The position numbers were made by a program, and so were the translations under genes. A DNA stretch of 34,453 nucleotides from IMG/VR virus record IMGVR_UViG_3300043398_000217, positions 1 to 34,453 of that record. One strand, given 5' to 3'. The number at the start of each line of letters is the position of its first letter. The stretch's first letter is position 1. Below the pieces are notes generated by a model that saw only the letters and a list, made by a program, of their open reading frames with translations, did no database searches and had not been told where the DNA came from. This DNA is from a virus. Of the stretch, positions 21,727-30,362 are shown piece by piece.

Positions 21727-21916
21727 ACAAGCGGCACTGATCTACAACGCCATCGATTACAGCGAGGACCCACCCGACGACGTCCTTGAAAACTACCCCG
21801 GCGTGCGCCGGTGGCACGAGGTAGAACACATGGGTGGTGACGACTGGTGGGACAACGTCGTCATGCACGCCAAGTGCATCACGGCTGCGCACAAGCATTT
21901 TGAGGAGTCGCTATGA
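21662..21916 (+). CDS. Small hypothetical protein (84 aa)
   Basis: An 84-aa acidic protein with an Ala-rich helical start (ISKAAKAAAILVFTSG) and Trp-rich end (GGDDWWDNVVMHAKC). Its ATG follows TAGGAGAAAAC. It overlaps the preceding gene by 65 bases and the following gene by four. No family is recognised. Confidence 0.62.
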   Translation: MISKAAKAAAILVFTSGVQDYEQAALIYNAIDYSEDPPDDVLENYPGVRRWHEVEHMGGDDWWDNVVMHAKCITAAHKHFEESL

Positions 21917-22092
21917 GCACCCCCGTTCGCTTCGTCATCAACGTAGAAGAAGGTGTTGTTCAGAGCGTGCAAGGAGATCCGCTGCCTGAGCACATTCAAG
22001 TTGATTTCATCGTGCGCGACTTTGACAACATCCGTGCCGGTGACGACGACCCGCTAAGCGGGCAAGAAGAACCGCAACTGTTTTATTGGTGA
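21913..22092 (+). CDS. Very small hypothetical protein (59 aa)
   Basis: A 59-aa frame from ATGA overlap 21913 to TGA 22090-22092. It starts with a strand-rich part (STPVRFVINVEEGVVQSVQG) and ends with an acidic tail (AGDDDPLSGQEEPQLFYW). The tight spacing to both neighbours argues that it is real. Small acidic phage proteins of this form have no known role. Confidence 0.6.
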   Translation: MSTPVRFVINVEEGVVQSVQGDPLPEHIQVDFIVRDFDNIRAGDDDPLSGQEEPQLFYW

Positions 22093-22097
22093 CAGCC

Positions 22098-22403
22098 ATG
22101 AACAACGAAAACTACCTCCGAAAACTCGAAACATCAATGCCAACTAAATCGGGGATGTACCTCCGGCTGCTGCACGGGAGGACTGCGCCTGATGCGGACA
22201 TGGACGACTGGGGGCCCAACGGACCCTACATCGGACCGTTGGCATGGTGCCACTTCACCTACCTGAGCTTCATCAACTTGTGTGCTGCTGGGGATGATGA
22301 AGGGACTGGCCCCATGGGCGAAGGTGACCCGATGTATTTCCACAATGACCTCCTGTACTACGACGGCATGTACTACGGAGATTTTGAACTGGAAGTACTG
22401 TAG
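22098..22403 (+). CDS. Hypothetical protein, last gene before attP
   Basis: A 101-aa acidic protein; ATG 22098 lies six bases after the previous stop. It has a strand/turn pattern with many Asp, Gly and aromatic residues (GMYLRLLHGRT, DDWGPNGPYIGPL, YYDGMYYGDFEL). It closes the int operon, and the att region follows 20 bases later. No function known. Confidence 0.65.
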   Translation: MNNENYLRKLETSMPTKSGMYLRLLHGRTAPDADMDDWGPNGPYIGPLAWCHFTYLSFINLCAAGDDEGTGPMGEGDPMYFHNDLLYYDGMYYGDFELEVL

Positions 22404-22411
22404 GCTGTGGC

Positions 22412-22432
22412 TGTCACAGCAGCCTGTCACAG
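22412..22432. repeat. Left TGTCACAG repeats (possible integrase arm sites)
   Basis: Two direct copies of TGTCACAG start at 22412 and 22425 (13 bases apart), left of the tRNA-like core. Together with three right copies they are placed as the arm sites of a lambda-type attP would be. Confidence 0.5.
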
Positions 22433-22478
22433 TAGGACCTAACCTGTTGATTCATAACGTGAATTTGTGTCGTTCGCG

Positions 22479-22530
22479 CACCTTGACATGGTGGGGGTCG
22501 TTGGTTCGAGTCCAATTGCGCCTACCAAAT
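22479..22530 (+). other. attP: attP core: 3' half of tRNA-Val(GAC)
   Basis: The sequence folds as the 3' half of a tRNA: anticodon stem CACC/GGTG (22479-22482 with 22490-22493) around loop TTGACAT with anticodon GAC, variable region, T-arm with TTCGAGT (22505-22511), acceptor strand TGCGCCT (22517-22523), discriminator A and encoded CCA (22525-22527). The 5' half is absent. On integration this piece would restore the host tRNA-Val gene. It marks the phage attachment site, about 1.5 kb downstream of int. Confidence 0.85.
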
Positions 22531-22543
22531 TTCCTTATAAATC

Positions 22544-22577
22544 AAGGGCTTAGAAGAAATTCTAAGCCCTTTATTTT
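22544..22577. terminator. Strong rho-independent terminator next to attP
   Basis: AAGGGCTTAGAA (22544-22555) pairs perfectly with TTCTAAGCCCTT (22560-22571) around a GAAA loop, followed by TATTTTTAT. It could be the host tRNA's own terminator carried along with the attachment sequence, or the end of the int operon. Confidence 0.8.
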
Positions 22578-22627
22578 TATCATTCGTCAACAGAACCGGC
22601 CTAAAGAGGTGACGAACGGCCTATCGT

Positions 22628-22657
22628 TGTCACATCGTTTGTCACAGCCTGTCACAG
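22628..22657. repeat. Right TGTCACA repeats (possible integrase arm sites)
   Basis: TGTCACAT at 22628 and TGTCACAG at 22640 and 22650 (12 and 10 bases apart) lie to the right of the core, in the same orientation as the left pair. Confidence 0.5.
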
Positions 22658-22742
22658 CAAGGGCGCGCTGCCCTGAAAATACCGCCCTCATTCTCGTCCT
22701 GAGCTTTTTGCTCAGCCCGTTGTTCAAGAGAAAGGCAAATTG

Positions 22743-23021
22743 ATGTACAGCAACTTTTTGTTGGGTGAACTCAAAGTCTCAGACGCTACCAAAACCAAGC
22801 TCAAACGTGTGCCGCTGGACATGGTGGCGCGACACGCCATCAACGACCATGGTGTCGTGACCGCGCTTGAACGAAGGCGCAACCAAACCGCAATGCGAGA
22901 CGCCGGACAGATCATCTCGCGTTACATGGTCAACCCACTCGACCCACAAGAAGGCTACGTGGAAATCATCACCGACGAATGCTGGGGAGCCACGCACGTC
23001 AAACTCAAGGAAGAAGCATGA
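22743..23021 (+). CDS. Hypothetical phage protein (92 aa)
   Basis: A 92-aa protein; I use ATG 22743 rather than TTG 22740. A ribosome site GAAAGG lies upstream. The body is basic and helical (LERRRNQTAMRDAGQIISRY) and the end is strand-like and acidic (GYVEIITDECWGA). It is the first gene on the other side of attP, so in an integrated prophage it would lie at the opposite end from int. It is coupled to the 41-aa gene. Confidence 0.62.
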   Translation: MYSNFLLGELKVSDATKTKLKRVPLDMVARHAINDHGVVTALERRRNQTAMRDAGQIISRYMVNPLDPQEGYVEIITDECWGATHVKLKEEA

Positions 23022-23143
23022 CACTATTTTTCTCAATCGCCCGAATCATCCGCGCTGCATACAAAGCACTGCGCGCTGCAGTCGGCATCATGATCGTCGC
23101 CCACGGAACCTACAAATGGGTACAAGCCAAGCGAGCGGCGTGA
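23018..23143 (+). CDS. Very small hydrophobic/basic peptide (41 aa)
   Basis: A 41-aa frame from ATGA overlap 23018 to TGA 23141-23143, preceded by AAGGAAG. It has a hydrophobic middle (AAVGIMIVAHGTYKWV) flanked by Arg/Lys on both sides, which would allow a single short membrane-associated helix. It may be a small membrane peptide, but holin identity cannot be claimed. The stop is followed by the AT-rich convergent junction. Confidence 0.5.
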   Translation: MTLFFSIARIIRAAYKALRAAVGIMIVAHGTYKWVQAKRAA

Positions 23144-23293
23144 CCCACGGACTTACGGCTTACAGCGACTTCTAACTTTATATATACCTATTCACTCTTT
23201 ATTACTCTCTTCTCTACTTTTAATTCAATTTAAACTTTTCTAGTGTAAGAATGTAAGAATGTAAGAAGATAAAAGAGAAGTAAATAGGTATAG
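23144..23293. repeat. AT-rich convergent junction with iteron-like repeats
   Basis: A region far richer in A and T than its surroundings. It has three tandem 8-base units GTAAGAAT/GTAAGAAT/GTAAGAAG (23245-23268), inverse CTTAC units near 23154-23164, and a perfect 10-bp inverted repeat TATACCTATT (23183-23192) / AATAGGTATA (23283-23292). It has no gene. It could be a replication origin, a structural junction or just a spacer. Confidence 0.5.
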
Positions 23294-23320
23294 AAAGCGG
23301 CCGAGGCCGCTTTTCTTTTT
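23294..23320. terminator. Bidirectional terminator between convergent operons
   Basis: AAAGCGGC (23294-23301) pairs with GCCGCTTT (23306-23313) around CGAG, followed by TCTTTTT on the + strand. It separates the + strand early genes from the - strand structural genes, whose last stop is at 23347. Confidence 0.8.
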
Positions 23321-23346
23321 GCTCACAGCAGGTATGGGGCGCGGGG

Positions 23347-26300
23347 TCAGTTTACCAGTGCTTTGAACAACCCATGCGCGGGCAGAGCATTCAGCGTTGT
23401 CGCACCCATGTCATCGCGGAAGCCGTCAATGATCTGTTCGACCGCCGGCCCACCCATTGACGCCAAGTCACCTGCTGCATCGACACCGATGTTGCCGATG
23501 CCCAGTGCACCAGATCGGTCAAGTCCGTGCATCACCCACTCACCCAGGTCCATGCCCTTGAGGTGCTGTGGCAACTCCCCGCCGTTGAGCATCAGGCCTT
23601 TGGTCACGTCCGCAGCGATCATGGCCGGGATGTACCAAGCAAACGAACCCAACGGTGCAAGGTTGCCGTACTCCAGTTCCTTGACCGCACGATGCAGGAT
23701 GGTTTTGTGGAAGCTGTAGCTGAACTGCTTCAAGTGGAAGAACATGCTGTAGCTCGGGTCGCTCGACCATGCAGGGCGTTGCGCTGCGTTTGGTGTCAGC
23801 ACCGCGCCTTGCACCCAGTGGTTGATGGCGTAGTGAATGCGGTCGGTGTGTGCACGCGCTTGTTCTTCGTTCATGCCGGTGGCGGTTTTGATGCTGCGCC
23901 AGTCCGTGAGCAACGCCCCATCGCTGTCGACAATCAGGTCTTTGGGTGCCAGCCCCAACTCCTTGAGCCAACGAATGCTGTGCTCGCTCGGTGTGCGCTT
24001 GTGGTGCTCCAAAAACTGCACCGCCGCTTTGGTGGCACCCACACGCATGCCGCGGTTCCATGCCTCCATGCCGTTGAGCCGGAAAAACTTGTCGTTGATC
24101 TTGCGTGCAGTCGGGCTCATGTAGGTCGACGAGTATTCCTCGGACACGTGGTGGCTGAACATCGCAGCATCGACAGAGCCCACAGCCATGGCGAGCTTTT
24201 CCCATTGGTCAGGGCGGCGCTCTTTGGGCACCTCGCGGAACATGTCGGCCCAGCTCTGACCCACTTCCTTCATGCCCCGCAGGAACGACTCGTAGGCCTG
24301 CTTCATGGTCGCGCCTCGCGCCAGCATACCCAGTGGGTCCACCACCTGGGAGAAGATCGCCAGCGGCAGCAGCCGCACGTTCTGGTACACGGTCATGGCG
24401 CTGCCGAACTTGCGCATGGCGGTGCCTTCAGAGTTCTGCCCGATCGAGCCTTCCATGGCCTCAACCGCCTGGTTCACATCGCGCATCTGCCGCGCCACCC
24501 ATTTGTTGCGGGCTTCAGCGTCTTTGAACTCGCCCCGGCGTTCGCGCTTGGCCGCCGCTTCCATGAGCTCAATCTCTACGTTGTTCAGCGCAGCGCTGAG
24601 CTTCTCGCCTTTCTGGCCAAACCGTGCTGCGTACTCTGCAGCACGTGCGCCAGCGTGGAAATAGGTCGTCAGCGTCTTGATGGCGTCCTTGCTCTGGAAC
24701 TTGGCAATGTCAGCACCGTCCAGCCATGCCATGTCACGCCCTTGCCCTTGCGCAAAGAATGGCGTCAACACCCCGTCCTCGCGTTGTGCAGGCATCTTGC
24801 CGTCCACCATGTTGTTGGTGATCAGCGCGTTGAACAGGCGCATGGCAGATTTCTGTTTTTCCTGATCGTTGTTTCCATGCAACATGCTGCCGTACTTCGT
24901 CGTCAGCAGCGTCAGGAATTCGGTCTGGTTTGCCATCAGTGCCTCGGTGTCCCAGACCCGGGGGAAGTAGTTTGGCCCGCGGTCGCCCAGCTGCAGGCCT
25001 TTTTCCTCGACCATGTATTTGCGGAACCGCTGGATCAGCGCCCTCGTGCGCTTGGCGGCTTCACGCGTCGGTGCATGGGCGATGCTGTCGAGGTCGTCAT
25101 TCTCCGCTTGCAGGGCCGTGGTCATGGCCTTGAGGTCGCGGTCGTTCAGGTCTGAGATAAACAGGCTGAACTCGTTGACGTACCGTGCCGCCATGCGGTG
25201 ACGTGCGTTGAGGTAACCCTCTTGGGCAGAGCCATCGCTGCCCTCACCCGGGTTGGTCCAGAACGTCACACCCAGCTTCTTGGACGTCATGCTGTCGCTG
25301 TTTCTCAGGACGTCGTTGGCAGGAAGGACGCCGGCAGCTATCATTTGTACCAGACCGTCCATTTTTCGCAGCTGCTTTTTGGTCCAAGTACCCTGGTTCA
25401 GGGCTTTGGCCACGACTTTACCCGCCACGCTGGGGTCACCGCCCAGCTGACCGGTGTGCAGAGCCATCAGAAGGTCCGCAGAGCGTTCCAAATCGCTCAC
25501 CTGACCCAACACCCGCCTGAAGAACTTCAAGAGCTTCTGGAACAGCGTACGGGGTTTGCCGTAGGGCAAATCCAGCAGGTCGGCAGCCCAGAACTGGTAC
25601 ATGTAGGCCAGCCGCTCCTCGCCGTTGGCCAGCGCAGCCTGCGCCTCGGGGTAGCCATCCAGCAGGGCATGTACCCGCTCCAGGGTCGGCTTGTGCTCGG
25701 CCAGGGCCTTGATCACGTCCATGGCCAGTGGGTTGCTGCGCACGAACTGCTTGAAGAAGGCGTGCAGGGTCTCGTGGTAGGCGGTCTGCAGCGTGCCAGC
25801 CGCCGGGGTGGTGGAGATGCGGATCAAGTCATCGGCGTCGATGAACTCACCCGAGTAGCCGGTGATGTCCGCAAACTCGACCTTGACTTTGTTGCCCAGG
25901 GCGTTGCGGATGTAGGTCAGTGCCTGACTGCGCTCCTGCCAGGTGGACTTGGGCGCAGAGCCGGGTTGGTCGTTTTGAGCGTTACGCGACCCACTGGGCG
26001 CGGACTGGGACTTTCCCACGGGAGCCCCGGCCTCCTTGGCCGGAGCTGCGTTCCTGTCCAGGAACTTGTCCAAGTTCATGACCGTCAGCTTCTCACGTAC
26101 GTCGGCAGCCACAAGGGCCTTGGCCACCTTGAGCTTGTCCTTCTGGGCGAGGTCGCTGTCGGCCACGATACGCAGCACCTGTGCACGTGCAGCCTGCAGC
26201 CGCTCGTGGTCTTTCGGACCGGCATCCACCATGCCCAGGTTGTCGGCACTCAGCGCTACAGCCACAGGCATCGCGAGGTGCGCGCCACCAGTAGCACCTT

Positions 26301-29300
26301 CCTTGGCGTAGGTTGGTGCCTGGGCCATGCGCAGCCACTGGTCGACTTCAGCCATACCGGCATCGAAGTCCGTGCTCAGCAACTGCCCCAGCTGTTGGCC
26401 AAGAGCCGTGCCACGACTTTCCATCTTGGCCTTGGGGTAGGTCTGCCCTTGCTTTGTGCCTGAGTCGGCGGTGTAGCCCTGCGATATGGAACGCGCACGC
26501 TGGTCGGCGAAATCGTCCGGTGCACCGGTCACGGCGCGACCGCCCTTTGGTTTGGTCGCCACGTCGAGCGGGGTCATTTTGAGATCGGTGGTTTTTGCCT
26601 CGTGGGGTTTTACGTCGGTGCGGTTCGCAGTCTGCAGACCCTGGAAGCCGGCGTTGCGCTGAAGCCCGCGCTTGCTGTCCAGGTCGTCAAACACTGCCAC
26701 TGTGGGCAGGTGGATCTGCTTGCCACGCGGCGCCTTGGTACTCAGCTTGTACCCGCTCGGCTCCTGCTCTTGGCGGGAATCAGGGCTGAAGAAATCAGCG
26801 CGGTCGTTTTGATCCCGTGCCACTTTTTCTTGGTACTCGTCAGTGCGGGCATCTTCAACAGAGCGTGGGTCACGAGGTCCAGCGATCGGGGCGATCTTTT
26901 CGCCGGCCTTCCCGGCAGCGTTCTGCTCTTTCCCATACAGCATCCCGCCGTTTGTCGTCGTCGCCAACATCAAGCTGTCAGGCACACCGTTCTTGCCCTC
27001 ACCAAAATACTCTTTGCCGTTCTTCTCGTTGAGCTTGTAGGGCCAGCCTTCCACACGACCGGTGTCCATGATCATGCCGACGCCCTCAAGCACCAGGTCC
27101 AGGTAGGTGCGGTTCTTGTTGCCGTTGCCGAAATACCCAGATGTGTCCTCGAAGTCGTTGGCTGTGCGCTCGTTGCGTCGCTGCTGCACCAGGCGTACCA
27201 GGTCAGAGACTTTGACGTGGAGCAGACCGCCATTCGGGCTCAGCGCCGACTTGAACGTCAGGATGTTGGCGGCAGCGATCTGCTTGTTGCCTTGACCCTC
27301 CAAACTGCGGGCGCGGTTCACCACCTTGAAGCCAGAGTCATGCAGTGACAACAGCTCGGTCTCGTCGAGCTTCATGTTGTCGCGGTCGCTCAGGCGCTCG
27401 GCCACAGCAAGCTCGCGCTCACGGAAGTAGGCTTCAGCGTCGGCTTTGACTTTCTTGCGCGCACCGGCCTGGACGCGGAAGTTGGCGCGAGAGCCCTTAC
27501 TCTGGTCCATCTCATCCAGCAGCACCTGATTGGCCAACTCAGCGCGTTCGGTATCACCGTCCTGGCGCAGGTAGTCGCGGTACAACGACAGCACTTTCGT
27601 GGGCTGAGCGTTCTGCCCTTGCAGCACATCCCACGCGGGTTTTGCACCCACACGCCAACCACCTGCTCGGTTGACGAAGAACGATTTCATCGCGCTATCA
27701 AGCGTGGCTTGGGCGCTTTCATCGCCGCGGGTTATCAGGGCTCGGACTTTCTCAGCACCGGCCTTGTTGCCCTCTTGCTCCATCAGCGCAGCCATGCGCT
27801 CAGGTGTGCGGTCAACCTGCAGGTATTTCTCCAGGTCAGCAACGCGCTTGTCAATGGCGATACCACCGCCAGCCTTCTCGCTCAGCGTCTGCCCTTTGGT
27901 GAACAGGCGCGGACGGCGACGCGGGTCGGGCAGCGGGTCTTCGCCCATGGCCTGGCGATTGATGTTCTCTTGCTGGAACTGCTTGTACTGCTCACGGGTC
28001 ATGCCCTTGACGTCGGCAGCGAACGGATCACGGCTGTCCAGGTCTGTGCGGTTGCCGGTGCCGAAGAAGCCATACACCTTGCTGCCTTCGCCTTTGGCAA
28101 ACGTCTTGAGTGCAGCTTCTTGGTCGTAGGCCGACGAGCTGTTCTCAACTACCTCACCGTCCTCGTCAACAGTGAAGCCCTCTTCCATCACCTCACCGTC
28201 GTTGACGTGACTCTCATCGCCGTCCTGCTCGGTCTGCGGCGCCACTACGGCCAACATGCGGTTCAGGGTGTCACGGCCTACCAACTTCTCCAAGGCCTTG
28301 CGCGCTTGTGGCGCAGCGCGGCCCAGGCTCACAGCCTCGACCATGCCCAGCAGTTGGCGCTGGCTTTCCGGCGCACGCAGGTTGATGCCTTCTTTCAGCA
28401 GCTTGGTCTCGGTCTCGGCGTCCACTGCACCCATCAGTTCAGCAGCAGCGGTCGAGCGGATCTGTGCGGTATGAGCACCGCTCTTGTCGGCACGTTGAGC
28501 AGTCAGCTCCTGCGCCATCGCATCAAACACTGGCGCAGCACTGGGCGCCGCCATCTGCCGCAGATTACCGACAACTTGCTCTGCTTGTGCGCCATAAGCC
28601 ACACGCAGGCTGTTGACGATACGGTTCACGCCCAGGCTGAACGTGCTGTTGTTGAGGTTGCGGCGCAAGTCAGGAGCTGCGGTGCTGGGGTTCACCTCGG
28701 CCAAGTCCGCCATTTCGGCGATCTCGTAGCCCATGTCGCGCATCAGCTCGGCGATGGGGCCTTTGCGTTGGCTTGTCGCAGAAAGGTACTCGGCCATACG
28801 GTCGGCGTTGCCGGCAGCCTGCGCGTTCTTCTTGCTGCCCTCTTTTGCCCCGTCCCACACTGCCTGACCGAAGCCCTTGGCGGCGTCGAACCCCTTGCGC
28901 GCAGCCCACATGGCTGCCTTGCCAATCAGCTTACCGCCCTTGCTCGCAGCTTCACCGAACCGACCGGCCTGCTTCTCCAGCTGCGCTATCTCGCTCTGAC
29001 CGACGATGTAGTCTGCAGCCTCTTCAACAGCGGTCTGCTGAGCCACAGGGTCATCGCTCATGATCCGGCCAACAAGGTCCACCGCGGTCTGGTCGCCGCT
29101 CTGACCCATGGCGTCCAGCCGGTCAACGATTGCCTGCATGCGCTTGGGCTCGTTCTGCTCTTGCCAGAGCTGCCATGCGTTCGGGTCCTGGCTGCCCTGC
29201 AACTCAGCTGGCGGGTTGCCCATGATCAGGTCGCGCTCTTCCTGCGTGGCCTGCCACTTCGACTTCAGCTCTTGGCTCGCGGCCTTGAGGTTGTCCTTCA

Positions 29301-30348
29301 GCGCCGTGACAGACTGTGTGCCGTCTTCGCCAGTGGCGAGGTCAATGACCTTGTCACGCACTTTGCCGGCCACCTCACCCGCCTTGTCCATGCCTGCTTC
29401 AGCGTACGGCCGGGCCATGTCGACCACAGACCCTGCGGTGTCCTTGACCGCACCCGCCACGCCGTTGATGCGCTGGGTGCCAGACGCGCCCAATGCTTCT
29501 GCAGCGGCAAATGGCCCCGCGCCAATAGCACCACCCACGAAGCTGTTGAGGTAGGACGAGGCGTCCTCGGACGTGTCGCGGTTCGGGTTCAAGTACCCTT
29601 GGGTCGCCTTGCTGCCAACGTCCTGACCCAGTTCAGTAGCGCCCTCAAGCCCCATGTTGCGCACGAGGCGACCACCGAACGTGCCGGCGGCTTCTTTTGC
29701 ACCCATGCGCAGGCCTGCACCACCCAGTGTGCGGCCGACCATGGCTGGGAGCACTGTGTCCAATGCACCGGCAGCGTAACCATACATACTGGCCGTGTCA
29801 TTGAAGTCCTTGGCCGACGTACGCGCCATCAGCTCCTTGTCCTGGTAGGCGTCGTTGGCGAACTCGCCCTTGAGCTGATTCTGGTTGATGGCGTACGCTG
29901 CTGCTGGAGCACCAAGCGTCTGCAGGCCAGCACCCACCGCCTTGGCGATCGGGTTGGACGAGAACCGCAGCCCAGTACCGACGGCTGCGACCCCCGTGCT
30001 GGCCAGCACCGGGTCGACCATGGACGCAGCGCCCTGCCCCACCTGCCCACCGACGTAGCCCATCAAGCTGTCGACGCCCTTGACATCTTCCACCCGGTTT
30101 ACTTCTGGGGAGTAGATGTTGCGGCGCGCTTGTAGCGCATCGGCTTGCTCGCGCAGTGACGCAGCACGGGCTGTATCTCCTGCTGCATTCGCATTGGCCC
30201 ATTCAGCGCCCAGGCTGTTGGCCTCGGTGCCGATACGCCCGGCTTCCCAGCCGCGGCGCAGGGACGACATCCCCTCGATGTAAGGCCGGTCCAGCTCTGT
30301 GGTCGATACGGTAGGGCGTGCAAACAGGTTGTCGCGCAGGGTGGCCAT
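23347..30348 (-). CDS. Giant polyvalent-type virion/ejection protein with HETLH motif
   Basis: A 2333-aa protein, the last gene of the - strand structural unit. N-terminal MATLRDNLFARPTVSTTEL leads into long Gly/Ala-rich, membrane-active-looking segments (VGGQVGQGAASMVDPVLAST and others near 150-300). The centre is largely charged and helical. At about 1525-1529 an HETLH zincin motif in a AYHETLHAFFKQF context, with EERLAYMYQF downstream, recalls the metallopeptidase domain of phage polyvalent proteins. The C-terminus (~2000-2330) has a conserved-looking ending (FFHLKQFSYSFHKTILHRAV). It is probably ejected with the DNA. AAGGA precedes the ATG, and the upstream gene stops 14 bases before it. 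Confidence 0.85.
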   Translation of the reverse strand: MATLRDNLFARPTVSTTELDRPYIEGMSSLRRGWEAGRIGTEANSLGAEWANANAAGDTARAASLREQADALQARRNIYSPEVNRVEDVKGVDSLMGYVGGQVGQGAASMVDPVLASTGVAAVGTGLRFSSNPIAKAVGAGLQTLGAPAAAYAINQNQLKGEFANDAYQDKELMARTSAKDFNDTASMYGYAAGALDTVLPAMVGRTLGGAGLRMGAKEAAGTFGGRLVRNMGLEGATELGQDVGSKATQGYLNPNRDTSEDASSYLNSFVGGAIGAGPFAAAEALGASGTQRINGVAGAVKDTAGSVVDMARPYAEAGMDKAGEVAGKVRDKVIDLATGEDGTQSVTALKDNLKAASQELKSKWQATQEERDLIMGNPPAELQGSQDPNAWQLWQEQNEPKRMQAIVDRLDAMGQSGDQTAVDLVGRIMSDDPVAQQTAVEEAADYIVGQSEIAQLEKQAGRFGEAASKGGKLIGKAAMWAARKGFDAAKGFGQAVWDGAKEGSKKNAQAAGNADRMAEYLSATSQRKGPIAELMRDMGYEIAEMADLAEVNPSTAAPDLRRNLNNSTFSLGVNRIVNSLRVAYGAQAEQVVGNLRQMAAPSAAPVFDAMAQELTAQRADKSGAHTAQIRSTAAAELMGAVDAETETKLLKEGINLRAPESQRQLLGMVEAVSLGRAAPQARKALEKLVGRDTLNRMLAVVAPQTEQDGDESHVNDGEVMEEGFTVDEDGEVVENSSSAYDQEAALKTFAKGEGSKVYGFFGTGNRTDLDSRDPFAADVKGMTREQYKQFQQENINRQAMGEDPLPDPRRRPRLFTKGQTLSEKAGGGIAIDKRVADLEKYLQVDRTPERMAALMEQEGNKAGAEKVRALITRGDESAQATLDSAMKSFFVNRAGGWRVGAKPAWDVLQGQNAQPTKVLSLYRDYLRQDGDTERAELANQVLLDEMDQSKGSRANFRVQAGARKKVKADAEAYFRERELAVAERLSDRDNMKLDETELLSLHDSGFKVVNRARSLEGQGNKQIAAANILTFKSALSPNGGLLHVKVSDLVRLVQQRRNERTANDFEDTSGYFGNGNKNRTYLDLVLEGVGMIMDTGRVEGWPYKLNEKNGKEYFGEGKNGVPDSLMLATTTNGGMLYGKEQNAAGKAGEKIAPIAGPRDPRSVEDARTDEYQEKVARDQNDRADFFSPDSRQEQEPSGYKLSTKAPRGKQIHLPTVAVFDDLDSKRGLQRNAGFQGLQTANRTDVKPHEAKTTDLKMTPLDVATKPKGGRAVTGAPDDFADQRARSISQGYTADSGTKQGQTYPKAKMESRGTALGQQLGQLLSTDFDAGMAEVDQWLRMAQAPTYAKEGATGGAHLAMPVAVALSADNLGMVDAGPKDHERLQAARAQVLRIVADSDLAQKDKLKVAKALVAADVREKLTVMNLDKFLDRNAAPAKEAGAPVGKSQSAPSGSRNAQNDQPGSAPKSTWQERSQALTYIRNALGNKVKVEFADITGYSGEFIDADDLIRISTTPAAGTLQTAYHETLHAFFKQFVRSNPLAMDVIKALAEHKPTLERVHALLDGYPEAQAALANGEERLAYMYQFWAADLLDLPYGKPRTLFQKLLKFFRRVLGQVSDLERSADLLMALHTGQLGGDPSVAGKVVAKALNQGTWTKKQLRKMDGLVQMIAAGVLPANDVLRNSDSMTSKKLGVTFWTNPGEGSDGSAQEGYLNARHRMAARYVNEFSLFISDLNDRDLKAMTTALQAENDDLDSIAHAPTREAAKRTRALIQRFRKYMVEEKGLQLGDRGPNYFPRVWDTEALMANQTEFLTLLTTKYGSMLHGNNDQEKQKSAMRLFNALITNNMVDGKMPAQREDGVLTPFFAQGQGRDMAWLDGADIAKFQSKDAIKTLTTYFHAGARAAEYAARFGQKGEKLSAALNNVEIELMEAAAKRERRGEFKDAEARNKWVARQMRDVNQAVEAMEGSIGQNSEGTAMRKFGSAMTVYQNVRLLPLAIFSQVVDPLGMLARGATMKQAYESFLRGMKEVGQSWADMFREVPKERRPDQWEKLAMAVGSVDAAMFSHHVSEEYSSTYMSPTARKINDKFFRLNGMEAWNRGMRVGATKAAVQFLEHHKRTPSEHSIRWLKELGLAPKDLIVDSDGALLTDWRSIKTATGMNEEQARAHTDRIHYAINHWVQGAVLTPNAAQRPAWSSDPSYSMFFHLKQFSYSFHKTILHRAVKELEYGNLAPLGSFAWYIPAMIAADVTKGLMLNGGELPQHLKGMDLGEWVMHGLDRSGALGIGNIGVDAAGDLASMGGPAVEQIIDGFRDDMGATTLNALPAHGLFKALVN

Positions 30349-30362
30349 GGGTCGGTCCTTGG

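Larger units (their letters stand above)
22404..22742. other. 339-base non-coding att region
   Basis: The stretch between the 101-aa gene and the 92-aa gene holds the arm-like repeats, the tRNA-like core, a terminator and a further inverted repeat CTGAGC-TTTTT-GCTCAG (22699-22715). A 44-codon frame (GTG 22609 to TGA 22741-22743) with a hydrophobic end runs through it, but I do not call it as a gene. Confidence 0.7.

Noticed and set aside
22440-22530. Complete tRNA gene
   Set aside because: Only the anticodon arm, T-arm and acceptor 3' strand are present. The 5' acceptor strand and D-arm are missing and base 22478 no longer pairs, so it is an attachment-site fragment, not a working tRNA.
23245-23268. 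CRISPR-like repeat
   Set aside because: The units are 8 bases and directly adjacent, with no spacers.
23527-26463. Two long + strand frames (542 and 421 codons) opposite the same gene
   Set aside because: Antisense shadows without start sites or motifs.
27619-30135. 838-codon open frame on the + strand, opposite the giant virion gene
   Set aside because: It is the reverse frame of a G+C-rich gene; the composition is that of an antisense shadow (many His, Cys, Arg), and the - strand protein has clear domain features and a proper start.
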